From: Neolentinus lepideus HHB14362 ss-1
Lineage: Eukaryota; Basidiomycota; Agaricomycetes; Gloeophyllales; Gloeophyllaceae
Reading direction: 5' to 3'
Assembly: GCA_001632425.1 (NCBI GenBank)
Contig: KV425580.1
Coordinates: 292,713-356,712, forward strand
DNA length: 64,000 nucleotides
Numbering within the stretch: the first letter of the stretch is position 1; each line of letters begins with the position of its first letter. The notes below the pieces were generated by a model. It searched no databases. It had not been told where the DNA came from and worked only from the letters and a program-made list of their open reading frames with translations. The position numbers were made by a program, and so were the translations under genes. Below are positions 25,597 to 36,724 of this stretch, one piece after another.

Positions 25597-27402
25597 TCAG
25601 CGACCCGTTGAGCGGACACAAAAACCACATACCTGGAACAACGCCTCTATGAATTCCAGAATTGGCTTGATATACCATCTACTCCCGTCCTCTTCAACCC
25701 AGCCGATATGTCCTCCATACCGCGTAGTGGCAAGAATGAACCATGGTGATGCCAAGGCCTAGACGAGGATAGTCAGGACCACGGACGTTCGGTTTGATCG
25801 CGACCACTTCATGACGGAACTGACCTGGCAATACGGTAGACACTGAGACGGTACAAGTGGATCATCTCGACTGTTAATCGCAAGGCACGGAATTGCCACT
25901 TTGTCGATGTAACGCATACTGCTTGTCCGGGCATAATAGTCCTGAGAAGAGGCAAAACCAAACAAAGGACAGAGGAAATTCGCCACGCAGAGTTCGAAAG
26001 GGACAAAGCGAGTACGCATCAGAACCGACATGCTGGCAGACCGCAGTCTAGTTCTGATCTTCCCTTCAGAAAGCACAGGGAGGCCGTACATGTAGGAATG
26101 TCCTTTGACTAGTTCGCGGATGGCGTGGCCCAGCTGGTACTTGTAGAAGAAGCGATTGAGCCATGTGCCGCTGTCCAGGTGTTTGGCTACTTGCACATAA
26201 TCCCTTGGACAAGATGGGTGACCTCGGCGCGCCTAGCATCAATAACGAACGGACAAACACACCAGATGTTGCCTAAACTGATAATGCCGCTGAGGGGACA
26301 GCGCTTTCCCTCTTCTCCAGCGTACTTGACGAGAACGTTCGCACCAAGGGAAAAGCCTAACCATCACGTAATTAGCTGCAGACAAGGGAGTCCATCGGAA
26401 GCGTACCTATACCAAACAGCTTATGACCTGGAAATGTGGTCGTGAGGTAGAGAATAGCACATCGAAGATCCTGCGTTCTTCCACCCTAGGCTACTTTCAG
26501 TGCTTTGAAAAACAAGGAGTCTATACACTCACATGGTACAATTTTGGAGTAACCAGTGGCGTCTCAGAACCTATTTTCGAAGTGGCTCAGACGAAAACGG
26601 ACAGCGAGTAAGAGACGGGCGCGTACAACCGCGATAGTTGCATACGACGCATCGTATATCAACTGGACTTCGCCCGAGGCATATGGACTCTGAGAATGCG
26701 GTGATATAGGCATGCTCAGAACCACCAGTGAGGCCTGGAATGACTACCACAAAGCATTCGTCTTCGCGCAGAGGTCGATCAGTGAAGGAAGGGTAGAAAT
26801 CGAGAGATATCAATCCTGCCACACGTTACTCCAGCGACGGAATGTTATTCAAATCCGCTCCACTTACCTTGATCTGGCATCCTCAGCCATTTTCTGCCAA
26901 AAAGCGCATTATATTGTGTCAAATACGACGAGAAGAAGGGAAGAGATACCGCTGGTAGACCAAGATCGGGCGCCTAAAGCGCAACTGAACACTGTCATAC
27001 ACTGTTTGCATATGGGGACTTCTCGTTACCGTGTATTAGTTTCTGATTTTCAAACCGGGAGCAGCGATATTGGTCTTACCCAGAGAACCACCGAAGAGGG
27101 CGGAAAGAGACACCTCTCTGTGTCAAAGACGACATGTTACTCTTGAGGTGGGCAGCCAGGGTGACATTCCGCTGTGCGACTCGTAATCGGGCCGAGAAAG
27201 CTGCATGGTAGATTTCAACGTCGCCTTTCTCCCAGAATGGAATTGACAATAGCGTATAAGTCGCAAGACACAGAGCGAGAGCCAGCAGCTGACTGGAATA
27301 GAGAAGTCCAAACAGATGATGCATGGATGATAGTGAATCATCGTGAGTGGGATGAACAGCAATCGTCAGAAGAGGATTGATCGAGCTGTTCATGGTTGTC
27401 AT
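25597..27402 (-). CDS. Alpha/beta hydrolase, YheT/Eht1-like, membrane-anchored
   Basis: Hydrolase or acyltransferase of the YheT group, which in fungi includes medium-chain acyl ester synthases/esterases. The N-terminus has one strong membrane helix (LLYSSQLLALALCLATYTLL). Next come ARLRVAQRNVTLAAHLKSN and the family segment FRPLRWFSG. The oxyanion/strand-3 motif is VVVIPGLTGGSEHAYITA, then CVVCNYRGCTRPSLT. The charge-relay Asp lies in LAINSRDDPLVP and the catalytic His in TRYGGHIGWVEEDGS. The exon containing the nucleophile Ser was not resolved, so activity is not proven. Start candidates are the ATGs at 27402 and 27324. The TGA at 25597-25599 is reached by reading through a good donor, CAG/GTATGT, so another terminal exon is possible. 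Confidence 0.78.
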
Positions 27403-28509
27403 GTCCTGGGGCCCCCTGCTCGAGCAAGCGAGAAAAGAGCGAGGCACATCCTCGTCTTCCTTAAGGCCAGTATTCGTGCAATGGCTGAATCAGAGAGCGG
27501 AGAGAGCAGACATATTAGGAATGCTTGGACTCTATGTTCCGACTATGTCCGGATACTTCTTGGAAAGGAAACTCTGTGGAAAAATAGCCCGGGGACTCAG
27601 GGCGACAATCCTCGAGCGTTAACTCGAAGAAGCTAAGGCCTTCAACTCTGAAGAAGCATGTAAAAACTCTAACTCTCTCCTGATGCGCTGGTTATCCTGG
27701 TGTTGTTCGGAGTACCACGCAGTGCCGCATGCTATCGTTCTATCACATCGCAAGCTAAACCTGACCTTTAACGCGTGGTGAACAATGGGTACGATCGCAG
27801 GCTTCCCATGAAGTGCGAACGTACGCGAACCCCCAATCGTTCCCTTAACCGGTGTAAGGCTTGCAACCAATGGGAATGCAAGATGGCGCAAGTGCAGAAA
27901 GGCTCACAGCAGTGTTGTGCGGAGCGGCGGAGAGTCGCTGAAGTCGTCAACCTGACGCAGGCCCCCTTGGTCGGTGAACGTTAACGTTTGAACCGGTGAC
28001 GGCTGGCCAATGGCGAGTCTTATGCCCGGAGTTGTACGACAACGTACGCCGCCGGCAGCCGACGGCATCCGATGAGGTTCGGTATACCCCGACAGCGGTG
28101 GCTGAAGCTTAAGGACGACGTACACCATTTGTACCCCACATAAAATGCAGCGGAGACCCACCGTAAACTAGTAGATCCATTGTGAGATAGTTAAATTTCC
28201 TTGAAAACCCATACTCCTTTCCCCCCTCAGAGGGCATGGACTTGCATAGTGAATGGGTACGGGCCGTGGTGAATTAATAGATCTGGGACACTGGCGAAGT
28301 TGGGACTATGTCACGCATCATCGGGAGAGGCGGTGGGCTGGCGAACTGATTCAACTTGTCACGGGCGGCGGCGAACTTATCAAAATGCTACAGTGTAATG
28401 CTTCTGACTATCGAGTAAATCCCGGTCCACTGCAATACATACAACATGAGTCACATATATAATCATCAATCCAAGAGAATGTGAAGAGATAGAAGTCTGC
28501 TTGGCTGGA
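27403..28509. other. Intergenic spacer with a short dispersed repeat
   Basis: About 1.1 kb without a supportable gene. Bases 28283-28322 match 56229-56268 at 36 of 40 positions. Nothing else recognised. Confidence 0.5.
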
Positions 28510-29812
28510 CTATACACCATCTGACCCCATCTCCAGTGTCTCTTGGGTCACCCTGACCTGCATTGGCACGGCATATGTCTGGTGTCCATCATGGTTGTAG
28601 CCATGTTCTAAATCACCAGCTACCACTTTCACAACATCTTCATCATTCAGAGTCTGAGCTTCCGTCCCGACCCCGCTGCCAGCCGACACCATATGCAATA
28701 ATGACGACGGATCACGTCCTTCGCTCGAAGGCGGTTGCACACCAAAGCGGGACTTGTTGTCTTTGTTGACAGCAGAAGTAGCAGTGTTCTTAGGCCTACC
28801 ACTACCTTGAGTGCCCTGGCGTGCACCAGACCCTACCCCACTGCCCACTTGAGTACCAGATCCGACATATCCTTGTCCAGACGGCTGTGTCATGACATGG
28901 AATACGTTGTTCACAAGACGAGTGGTCATGATCGACGTCAGAGCTATATGCATGGGGATGACCGTGGAGGCAATTGCGGGGTTCGTGATGGCCTCCAGGA
29001 AAATGATATCGATGATACCGACCACAACAGAGATGAAGAAGTAGAGGATGCCATCGCGAAGTAAAAGGGTCTGCACAGGTGACTGGAAATTCTTGTATTC
29101 CCGGCGATTGGCCACTGAAATGTGGGATTAGCCTGTGACGGTTCAGCTCCAATAGAGGTTACCTACGGAGTTTGCAAAGAGTGAGTATGAAGACAACCGC
29201 ATCATATACAGCATTGGCGATGAAGGACGCGCTATCTTAGAAGCGATTAGAGGATAGTGCATTGTCTGACTCGGCAGGGCTCACGGAGTGTATTTCTCGG
29301 TGCGCACGACTGTGCATCCCCCAGTCGGGAGATTGCCTGCGGCTTGAGAGAATGGGGCCGTCAACGATGCACCAAATAGAATTACCCATAGGGCTGCGAG
29401 TGTGTATGTCACTGTCTTGTTCTTGTTCCATATGGCTTGTCTATATCACTCAGTCTACGTTGAGATTCGGGAGTGAATAGTAAAATTGAACTGACACTCG
29501 GAAGAAATAAATCAAGGAGACAGATGGCAGCACACCGACGCCACCGACAGTTAAGGACACCAGGCCGGCAGCGTGACACGATTTAGGGTGACCAATACGA
29601 ATCAGGGTTTCTGCGATGACTACTGCAAATGCGCCATATCGCTGGATGAAATAAGCCCAGAAAACCGGCTTCTTATACCACTTCGCCGTCCGGAGATATA
29701 TCAAATCCTGCCAGAGGTGAAGAGCAATTTCCCAGCTGACAAGTACCACTGCTGTGAGAGCGATGTAGTCAAAGTCTGTGCGTTGTTGGGGGCTAGGCGC
29801 AGATGCTGGCAT
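28510..29812 (-). CDS. Seven-helix fungal membrane protein (DUF6533-like)
   Basis: Integral membrane protein of a large basidiomycete group with a receptor-like layout; function unknown. Exon 1 (ATG at 29812) reads MPASAPSPQQRTDFDYIALT and then hydrophobic helices through AYFIQRYGAFAVVIAETLI and VSLIYFFRV. The next exon gives QAIWNKNKTVTYTLAALWVI and an extracellular loop CTVVRTEKYTP, then SFIANAVYDAVVFILTLCK. The last exon has LLLRDGILYFFISVVVGIID and a cytoplasmic Gly/Ser-rich tail of about 120 residues. The intron after FFRV uses the donor GTCAGT. The 5' end overlaps the tail of the unrecognised gene upstream by about 20 bp, so one of the two boundaries is probably wrong. The DUF6533 link rests on helix pattern only. 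Confidence 0.68.
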
Positions 29813-30587
29813 GATATAGCACTGGTACCCTCTGATAAGAGCGAAGGGATGCTGTTTCTTCTGTTTGGCAGCGGGCCTTTATAATTTCAATCGTGAAACA
29901 AGTCTTCCCGTGTAGATAGCCCCCAACTTTGATGTGCATCTGCTCATCATTGAACGGCGTAGCAGTTACAGATTGCCACCGCCAGACGTACCTCATAGGT
30001 TTGTCAGAAATGCTCAACATGTGTGGTACAGCATTGAGGAAAGATGATGGGACATCCCACTGATCCCAGCCGGCAACGGTTATGCGATATGCTAATTCGA
30101 GCTTGTAGATCAGGTCACCGTATCGAACATCAGTAACACATTCAAGCATTCAATTTCGTGATATGGGACAGTCTCACATAAGATTGCCAATATTGCATCC
30201 ATTGTGCCTGCCGAAATGATATAGTTCTATTGTCGGCGAGAGTAACTAGTATTCCGCGCAAGGTCGAGCGCCGCGGCCTGCGCAAATCCAAGGTGATCCA
30301 GGGAGTATCATGAGTCTTATCGCCGCAGAGAACAATCCGTTCAACCCATGGTACAAATGGTATATATACTTTGATCAAAGTTATATATAAATGGAGCCTA
30401 GGTTGCAGATGAAACACGTACTTGACATTCATAGTGAACCCTTGATAGGTGAAAGAGGCAGCATCTAATTGAATACGTGCCTTAGCGTGCCGCAGCAGTT
30501 CATATCGTTCAGCCAGCGCGACGATGGCCAACCTAGGCCTGTCCTCTCTGCAGGAAGATCGGCTACCATGCTGAGAACTTCCTCCAT
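29793..30587 (-). CDS. Unrecognised protein-coding gene, possibly frameshifted
   Basis: Three open segments on the minus strand join across short introns. They are a start region MEEVLSMVADLPAER, then ERYELLRHAKARIQLDAASF with TYQGFTMNV; a middle segment ERIVLCGDKTHDTPWITL to FRQAQWMQYWQSY; and a last segment LECVTDVRYGDLIYKLEL to VRYVWRWQSVTAT-like sequence. Between MVADLPAER and the next part the frame shifts, either by an unseen intron or a mutation. I do not recognise a family; a leucine-rich or F-box-type adaptor is possible but unsupported. Part of it, introns included, recurs in degenerate form at 34546-34731. Confidence 0.4.
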
Positions 30588-30746
30588 CGTGAAATTCGTT
30601 GAGGACCTAGTTATCTCACTGAAAGAGCCAAACAATGAATTGTATCTGAATTGATTTCAACACTATATCTATACATTTCACAGTCAATGTTCTACAACGG
30701 CGATGATCTCCATGGTCTTCAAGTTGGACGACTGATTACAGTGTCT

Positions 30747-32092
30747 TCAAGCCTGCGTAATCTTCTTCGCCCACTCCAGGAGCGCCTCGTTAAACTGATT
30801 AGGCTGCTCAAGGAAAGAAGCATGTCCCGCATCATTGATGACTTTAACGGTAAGCAGAGTCGGCTCCCACTTCGTCTAGACAACAAGGTCAAGCCCATTG
30901 AGTGCACGTCAACCACGAGAATGGCTGCAATTCACTAAACCTTGATATAATCAATGTAATCGAGGCTATTCATGCCGTCCTGTCTGCCGAATATGACGAG
31001 CTTTGGCACCGCTTTTGATGCGCCTTCCATGTACGGGCCCCAGTCTTTCTTGCGTTTGAAGATCCATTGGCGAGTCGCTGTAGCGCATTCCGTCATCATA
31101 CCACGAAGCTTCAGCTGCCATTCACGCGGCAGCGGCCTACGATTGCGAATATCAGCCACAATGGGAGGGTTGTGGCTGCGCTATCAGCGTCACTTACTGA
31201 TACGTCAAGGCGCGGATGAAGAGCCCGTAAGCCTTATGCATCTTCGTGGCGTCGCTGTTGTCGGTGAATCCCGGATAAGGACCTCCAGTAAAGAATTTGT
31301 GCACATCAGGCCTGTGGGGGGTCTATCTCTCTCCTCTATCTAATGGAGAGCTTGACTTACGGGGGACCTGTCAAACCGTCAACCACCACCACGCCTCGTA
31401 CGTTCACGAAGCCGTGGATGCTGACGTAATCTCCGGGTATAAGCGCCCCGTAGGACCAGCCTACAAAAATGGGATTTGTGATGGAGAATCCCTCTAGGAC
31501 TGCTGCAACATCGCTGCCCTGCTTATCGTTGTCGAAGGGACCTTCAGACTCGACGTCAGGCTGGTGAAGCAATGTGAGCCATGATCGAGAAATTAAAGGT
31601 ATGTCGTACTGTTTCGCTTTGTCCATGGCCTCGTAAGTCAAATCTGACTTGATAGAAATGCTTAAGGAGCTCTTCGTCAAAGAACTGATGATCCCACTAT
31701 GATGCGAAAGGGTTATTCCAATGCAGTGGAAGAAGACTGGGTCTCGTACCACTCCCGACGAGGTGGAGTTCTGTTCGGATCCGTGCACTCTTAGCTCTCC
31801 AAGCTGAGTGAGTATTTGGCGAACTCACTCCATGAATGTACACCACAGCAGGTTTGCTAGGATCCCCGAGAGCTTCTCCGTAGATTCTGATGCCGTCTAC
31901 CTTCGAAGTAACAATCCTAGAAGTCACAGAGCTAGGTGCTGCAGTCATTTTTGCGTTCTTCCTGAAACCAAAGATGGGGCGCAAGAGTATAGACATGAAG
32001 AGAAGCTTGAGGCCAATAGTTAGCCCACAGGGATGGCATTTGGACATGTTTGCGCAAAGTGAGTCTCGGAGATCACCTTCTGCAACCGACAT
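30747..32092 (-). CDS. Alpha/beta hydrolase (chloroperoxidase/epoxide-hydrolase-like fold)
   Basis: Serine hydrolase-type enzyme. Motifs in order: KVDGIRIYGEALGDPSKP, the oxyanion strand VVYIHGVSSP, the nucleophile elbow FVGWSYGALIPGDYVS (GxSxG), VNVRGVVVVDGLTGPP, AYGLFIRALTYQ, KLVIFGRQDGMNSLDYIDYI with a relay Asp, and VINDAGHASFLEQPNQFNEA with the catalytic His. The C-terminus LLEWAKKITQA ends at TGA 30747-30749. Possible starts are ATGs at 32092, 32047 and 31948. The two longer forms add a short hydrophobic segment (KLLFMSILLRPIFGF) that could be a membrane anchor, whereas homologous soluble enzymes begin near the last. The catalytic triad looks complete. The substrate is unknown; placement beside the adenylating enzyme suggests a role in the same pathway. 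Confidence 0.8.
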
Positions 32093-32535
32093 AGGTCCAG
32101 GCCTATAACGCAGTTTCCCGCAGGCAATCTATCATCCTCATTGAATAGAACCTGTACACAGCCTCGGAGTTTGTAGGACACGTATACGGTCAAGCAGATT
32201 CATAGCAGATTCGTCCACGTAGATGATGGTAACACAACTAAGTGTTGGAACTGCCGTCATAGGAATGATACTGGTAAGCTTGTCCCTTGTGTAAGACGTG
32301 GAACCTCTGTCATCATTCATCTTTGATTCCAGATGTTATTATGAGTAGAACAAGGGTCGGTACCGCAGCCTCGAGAAGATCATAGAACCTGATATTCAGC
32401 TGGAGCAGAATAACTCCGTCGCGTTCTGTTACTCGAGGTATACGCGAAGCGGTCCATAATGGCTGTGTCATTCTTGTCCCTTTTATTCGAGCCTCTCGTG
32501 AGTGACCTTCAGTAAAGCCTACCAACCTTGGCGTG

Positions 32536-34459
32536 ATGGCAATCGAGGGCGAACTTCCTACTACTCTGGACTCTATCCTTGTATCAAGAGCGTTGAACGA
32601 GCCCAACCATCGCTTCCTGCTACGTCCCGAGAAAGACAGCCTTGACACATCTGCTCAACCTATCACCTACGGCACATTCGATGCTCATGTCGGCCGGCTT
32701 GCCCGCAAATGGACCTCTGACGAGCGAGCTTCGATTATACGTCCGCGGACTGTAGTCGGTGTATTCTTTCCATCTGGATACACTTTGGCCGCCGTGATGT
32801 TCGCGTTAATGAGGCTGGGGGCTGTGCCCTTCTGCATCTCCATTCGTAATTCCGACGAGGCTATTCGCCATTTACTAAAGGTTGGGCACGTTGTCGCAAT
32901 GGTGGCGAGTAAAGATGATAGGTTATCCGAGAGAATTGCACCAATCGTAGAACTCGAGGGTAATGCTCCCATTCCACTGCTTGAAGTGGAAAAATGCGAG
33001 CTCCAAGACATGCATTTGACTCTGGAAAGCGGAAAGATATCTTTTCCTCCTTTGCCTCCAGGTGCCATCTCAGTCGACGACGCGGCGATCATGCAGCATG
33101 TGAGAGCTTCACGCTAACGTCGAAATAAAAACGGCCAAAACTCTTACTGAATCCACCTATCATCCAGACATCAGGGTCTACTGCTTTCCCAAAACCCGTT
33201 CCGCTGTCCAACAAGTTGCTTATTCGGTCATTGCAGGGTGGAACATGGTGGGTCGACGATCTGCATACGCGGTCGGACGTTGTACTCGGGCAACCTCCCA
33301 TTTTCCATGTAAGCAGTGTGTTATCACTTGAGGTCAAGTCCTAATCCTTATAAAGATGTTCGGCCTGATCGGGGGACTTCTCAACTCATTGTTCAGAGGC
33401 CACACTTTCGCTATACCGCCTCTGCCAGCTGAAGATAACAATAGCTTGATCCCAGGTCCTCAGACATTGCGGACGTATGCTTTACAAGTTGGAGCGACCG
33501 AATTCTTCGGTGTCTCCAGTTCGGTCGTGGGACTTGCGCGTAGCAAAGGCGGTATAGATCTTCTCAAGTCACTCAAGAGGGTGCTCGTTTCTGGTGCACC
33601 TATGCCTCGAGAGAACGGGGACTGGATCGTACAACAAGGAATACATCTCGTTGAGGGGGTGGGAAGTACTGAGGGCGGTTCACTTGTGAAGCCATCTATT
33701 CTTCTCTGAATGAAGAGCGCAGGCTAATTTTCATTCTCCCGTTCTTAGCTTCATTCTAATCGACCCCACGAAGACCTTAACTGGCAGGCCATGCGAGTCT
33801 GTTGGAATGTTGACCATCATTTTGCGCCTTTTGGGCCGGGAGTATATGAACTGATCCTACACTCATCCGAGTTGTCTGGAAAGTTCCCCGGTTCGGACCC
33901 GCAGACGGGTCATCTGAGTACGCATGATTTGTTCCAAGAATACCCAGAACCAGGTTCCAACACCTGGCGTCACTGTGGCAGGAGCGATGACGTACTCCTG
34001 CTTAGTTCCGGTCAGAATTGGAACCCACGGCCCATGGAGTTGCAAATTGAAGGAGTAAGCATATCGGTCACATAGTGATTTGTTTCTGACTTGGACCTGG
34101 AATCACAGTCCCAGGTTATCCAGCATGCAGTTATCTTCGGACATGCCCGTCCATTCCTTGGCGTGCTGATTGCTCCTCGTGTTGTAGGAGAGCTTACATA
34201 TCTGCATGACGAGCTTCGAGGTGCGATTTGGATGGCAGTGGAGGTTGCCAACGCTGTCGCACCATCCAATGCTCGCATCGCGCGTTGCTATGTGATTGTT
34301 TTGACTGCAAAGGGTGTTGTGCCGCTTGATGGACAATGGGGATCGGACATACAGGAGAGGAAGAAAATACCTCTGGCAGATAAGGGCACGCCGCTGCGCT
34401 CGAAGACTTATACTCTCTTCAAGAATGAGATAGATGCTGTGTACAGCGATGTATTCTAA
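32536..34459 (+). CDS. Stand-alone adenylate-forming enzyme (AMP-binding, NRPS-like A domain)
   Basis: ATP-dependent carboxylate-activating enzyme. It begins MAIEGELPTTLDSILVSRAL, with GVFFPSGYTLAAVMFALMRL (A2-like) near residue 75. The phosphate loop A3 is TSGSTAFPKPVPLSN, formed across an intron at about 33099-33167. Then come GQPPIFHMFGLIGGLLNSL, A5 as EGVGSTEGG, DLFQEYPEPGS, A7 as GRSDDVLLLSSGQNWNP, and A10-like PLADKGTPLRSKTY with the Lys. The protein stops 13 residues later (TAA at 34457-34459). No carrier, thioesterase or reductase domain follows in any frame before the next gene, unlike the related basidiomycete A-T-R or A-T-TE enzymes. The activated acid could be released to CoA or a separate carrier. 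The splice site near 33680-33750 is approximate. Confidence 0.86.
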
Positions 34460-34545
34460 CTTCAAATATTCGATTAGTTGGAGCCGAATAAAATAACTCA
34501 CTACTAGATCTCCGTATCATGCATCCGTGGCTAGGTCGGTAACAA

Positions 34546-34731
34546 TTAGTACACTTTGACACTATATAAACGTAGCAGATAACACACAATACGTGACATT
34601 CATAGTGAACCCTTGACTCGGATAGTATCTAATCGAATCCCGGTCTTAGCATGCGGCGGCGTCCAGCCAGCACGGCGAACACCTACCATGCTGAGAACTT
34701 CCTCCATCACGAAATTCCTCGAGGCATCACA
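34546..34731 (-). pseudogene. Degenerate fragment duplicated from the unrecognised gene at 29.8-30.6 kb
   Basis: Bases 34595-34731 share long stretches with 30424-30611, for example GACATTCATAGTGAACCC and CATGCTGAGAACTTCCTCC, with several indels. The match continues more weakly upstream into what would be an intron of the source gene. Same orientation as the source. It encodes MEEVLSMV and then diverges, so it is a non-functional copy. It fills the gap between the adenylating enzyme and the PLP enzyme. Confidence 0.75.
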
Positions 34732-34958
34732 GAGTTGCAATGCCTTCTGAGGTTCAAGGAGGTGTGCGGACGTCTGCCACGTGACCACGTCTGCTTCGCA
34801 GCAAGCAAACTAACATCAGTCACACTCAATCCGATTGGACCTTTTCCTAATCACAGCTTTGATCCTGGTATGACCGTTGCACAGGTTCCTCTAGAATTCA
34901 CCCTTGTACTAAACCGCGAGAACGCTAAGGCCTCTGAGGCAGACCGCTCCTAGTATTG

Positions 34959-36724
34959 ATGTCGCTCTCAAATCGCGGTTCTCAGCGCACTAGACTTCTT
35001 GCTCCTGGTGGCCAATTGTATAACTTTTTCCGCAGAATCAGTGACGAATGGGAACCTGATTATAGGGAGGGAGTGGTTCAACTTGATGTACGATCTGTAA
35101 TTTCTGTTCTCTGTTATGACTGAATACTGAAAGAGGTCGATGGACTATGCAGATATCGGAGAATGATCTCATGTGGCCTGAACTTGTAAAGGCTAGTTCC
35201 CGTAGCTTACGACGTGTTCAGGTTCATTCTAAACGTGTCTTCCATCACGCAAGATACATAAAAACTTGACTGTGCAAGACGCACACAAATGGCCATCCAT
35301 CAGTGGCCGAATGCTCCCTTCCTGCTCCAGTGCACTCCTTGCATCCTTCGCCTCACTCCTTGGCGAGTACTTCAAACCCCATAAGCCCTTGACATCGGAT
35401 CATCTCGTCGGAGGTGCCGGCTGTACACTTCTCCTAGAGCAAGTCGTCCGAGCCATAACAGATCCAGGGGATGTTATTCTCATCCCTGTCCCTTTCTGGT
35501 CCATGTTCGCAACTATCGTTGCGAAGGCGGACGTCACATTATGCCCTCTTCCTACCATCGTTAATGAGTCTGATGGATTTATCCCATCAGGGACTGCTAT
35601 CGTTGAGCTCGAGTCGCTCTTGAAGTGGTCAGACGCTACAGAGATAGCCTGGCACGAACATATAGCGCAGTTGGCAAGAGAAGGTAAAAGATCAAGGGCA
35701 ATTCTGCTTACCAACCCCCAGAATCCGCTTGGAAGGTGCTACTCGCGGGAGTACCTATGTCGGATTGCTGATTTCTGTGAGAAGGAAGGTGTTGTCTGCT
35801 CAATCGCAGCCATTCAGGTCTTGACGAGATACTATCTCTAGCATGATCTGTTTTTGATTTCTGATGAAGTCTTTGCTCTGTCCGTGCACGACCCAACAGT
35901 GACGCGTACGTATCTGCATCACCGCCATCTTTTAGCCGACTCACACAGGATGACAGGATTCCATTCAATACTCTCCCTGGAAGCGGATAAGGAGACTATT
36001 TGCAAATCCAGCCGTTTCGTCGTTCTGTGGAGCATGTCAAAGGATTTTGGCGTCAGTCATGCCAGGTGAGACAAGCAGGTCTGGTTCCCCGATGTCTGCA
36101 CTAAGATTCAAGACCAGAGTCGCTGTTGCTGTAATACCTGCGAACTCTGCACTCAAAGATGTCCTCGTCTCGTTCTCCATGTCGTTCCGCATATCTTCCT
36201 TGGCCGACAGTTTCTTCACTGCCTTTTTCACAGCCGGCCGAGCAGAAACTGAGGGAGCAGTGCAATCGACTTCGCAAGGAATGGGGACGCTCTCTCGGTG
36301 GTTCACACAGGAGAATAGTGTACGACTAAGCGAAGCAAAGCAGCGTCTTCAAGACTGGTGCAAGCGCCACAACGTCGTTTGGCTTGAAGCAGATACTGGT
36401 AGGTAATACCACCCATCGTTTCTACTCGTCCTCACTTGGTTCATGCAAGGCCATTTCCTCATGCTTTACTTTGGCGAGTTCCTGCAGCGCATTCTTTCCG
36501 AAGGTATTCTCCAGGTTGACGCACGTACGCTGGAGACGAGGCTCACAGAGCATTTTTTGAAACACCGTATCGTGGTGAGGCCTGGTATTACAGATCATTG
36601 TCCACGGCCTGGCTGGTTCCGCGTCACATTCTCTCGCAACGGCGAGTACATGGCTGAAGCTTTTCGCAGGCTAGATGCTGCAATCGATCCTGACCGAATC
36701 GTTCTTTCGCTTAAAGACCGTTAA
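34959..36724 (+). CDS. PLP-dependent aminotransferase class I/II, ACC-synthase-like
   Basis: Fold-type I PLP enzyme. The ATG at 34959 starts MSLSNRGSQRTRLLAPGG and continues NFFRRISDEWEPDYREGVVQ; short exons carry ISENDLMWPELVK. The large exon has HLVGGAGCTLLLEQVVRAI, the cofactor-region motif LTNPQNPLGRCYSREYL, then ISDEVFALSVHDP, and the Schiff-base Lys in LWSMSKDFG. After a short intron come VAVAVIPANSALKDVL, WCKRHNVVWLEADTG, HFLMLYFGEFLQR and the carboxylate-binding Arg region PGWFRVTFSRNGEY. It ends at TAA 36722-36724. Fungal ACC-synthase-like proteins act in ethylene-type metabolism or as ordinary aminotransferases in secondary metabolism; the sequence alone does not decide. Same strand as the adenylating enzyme upstream. 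Confidence 0.85.
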
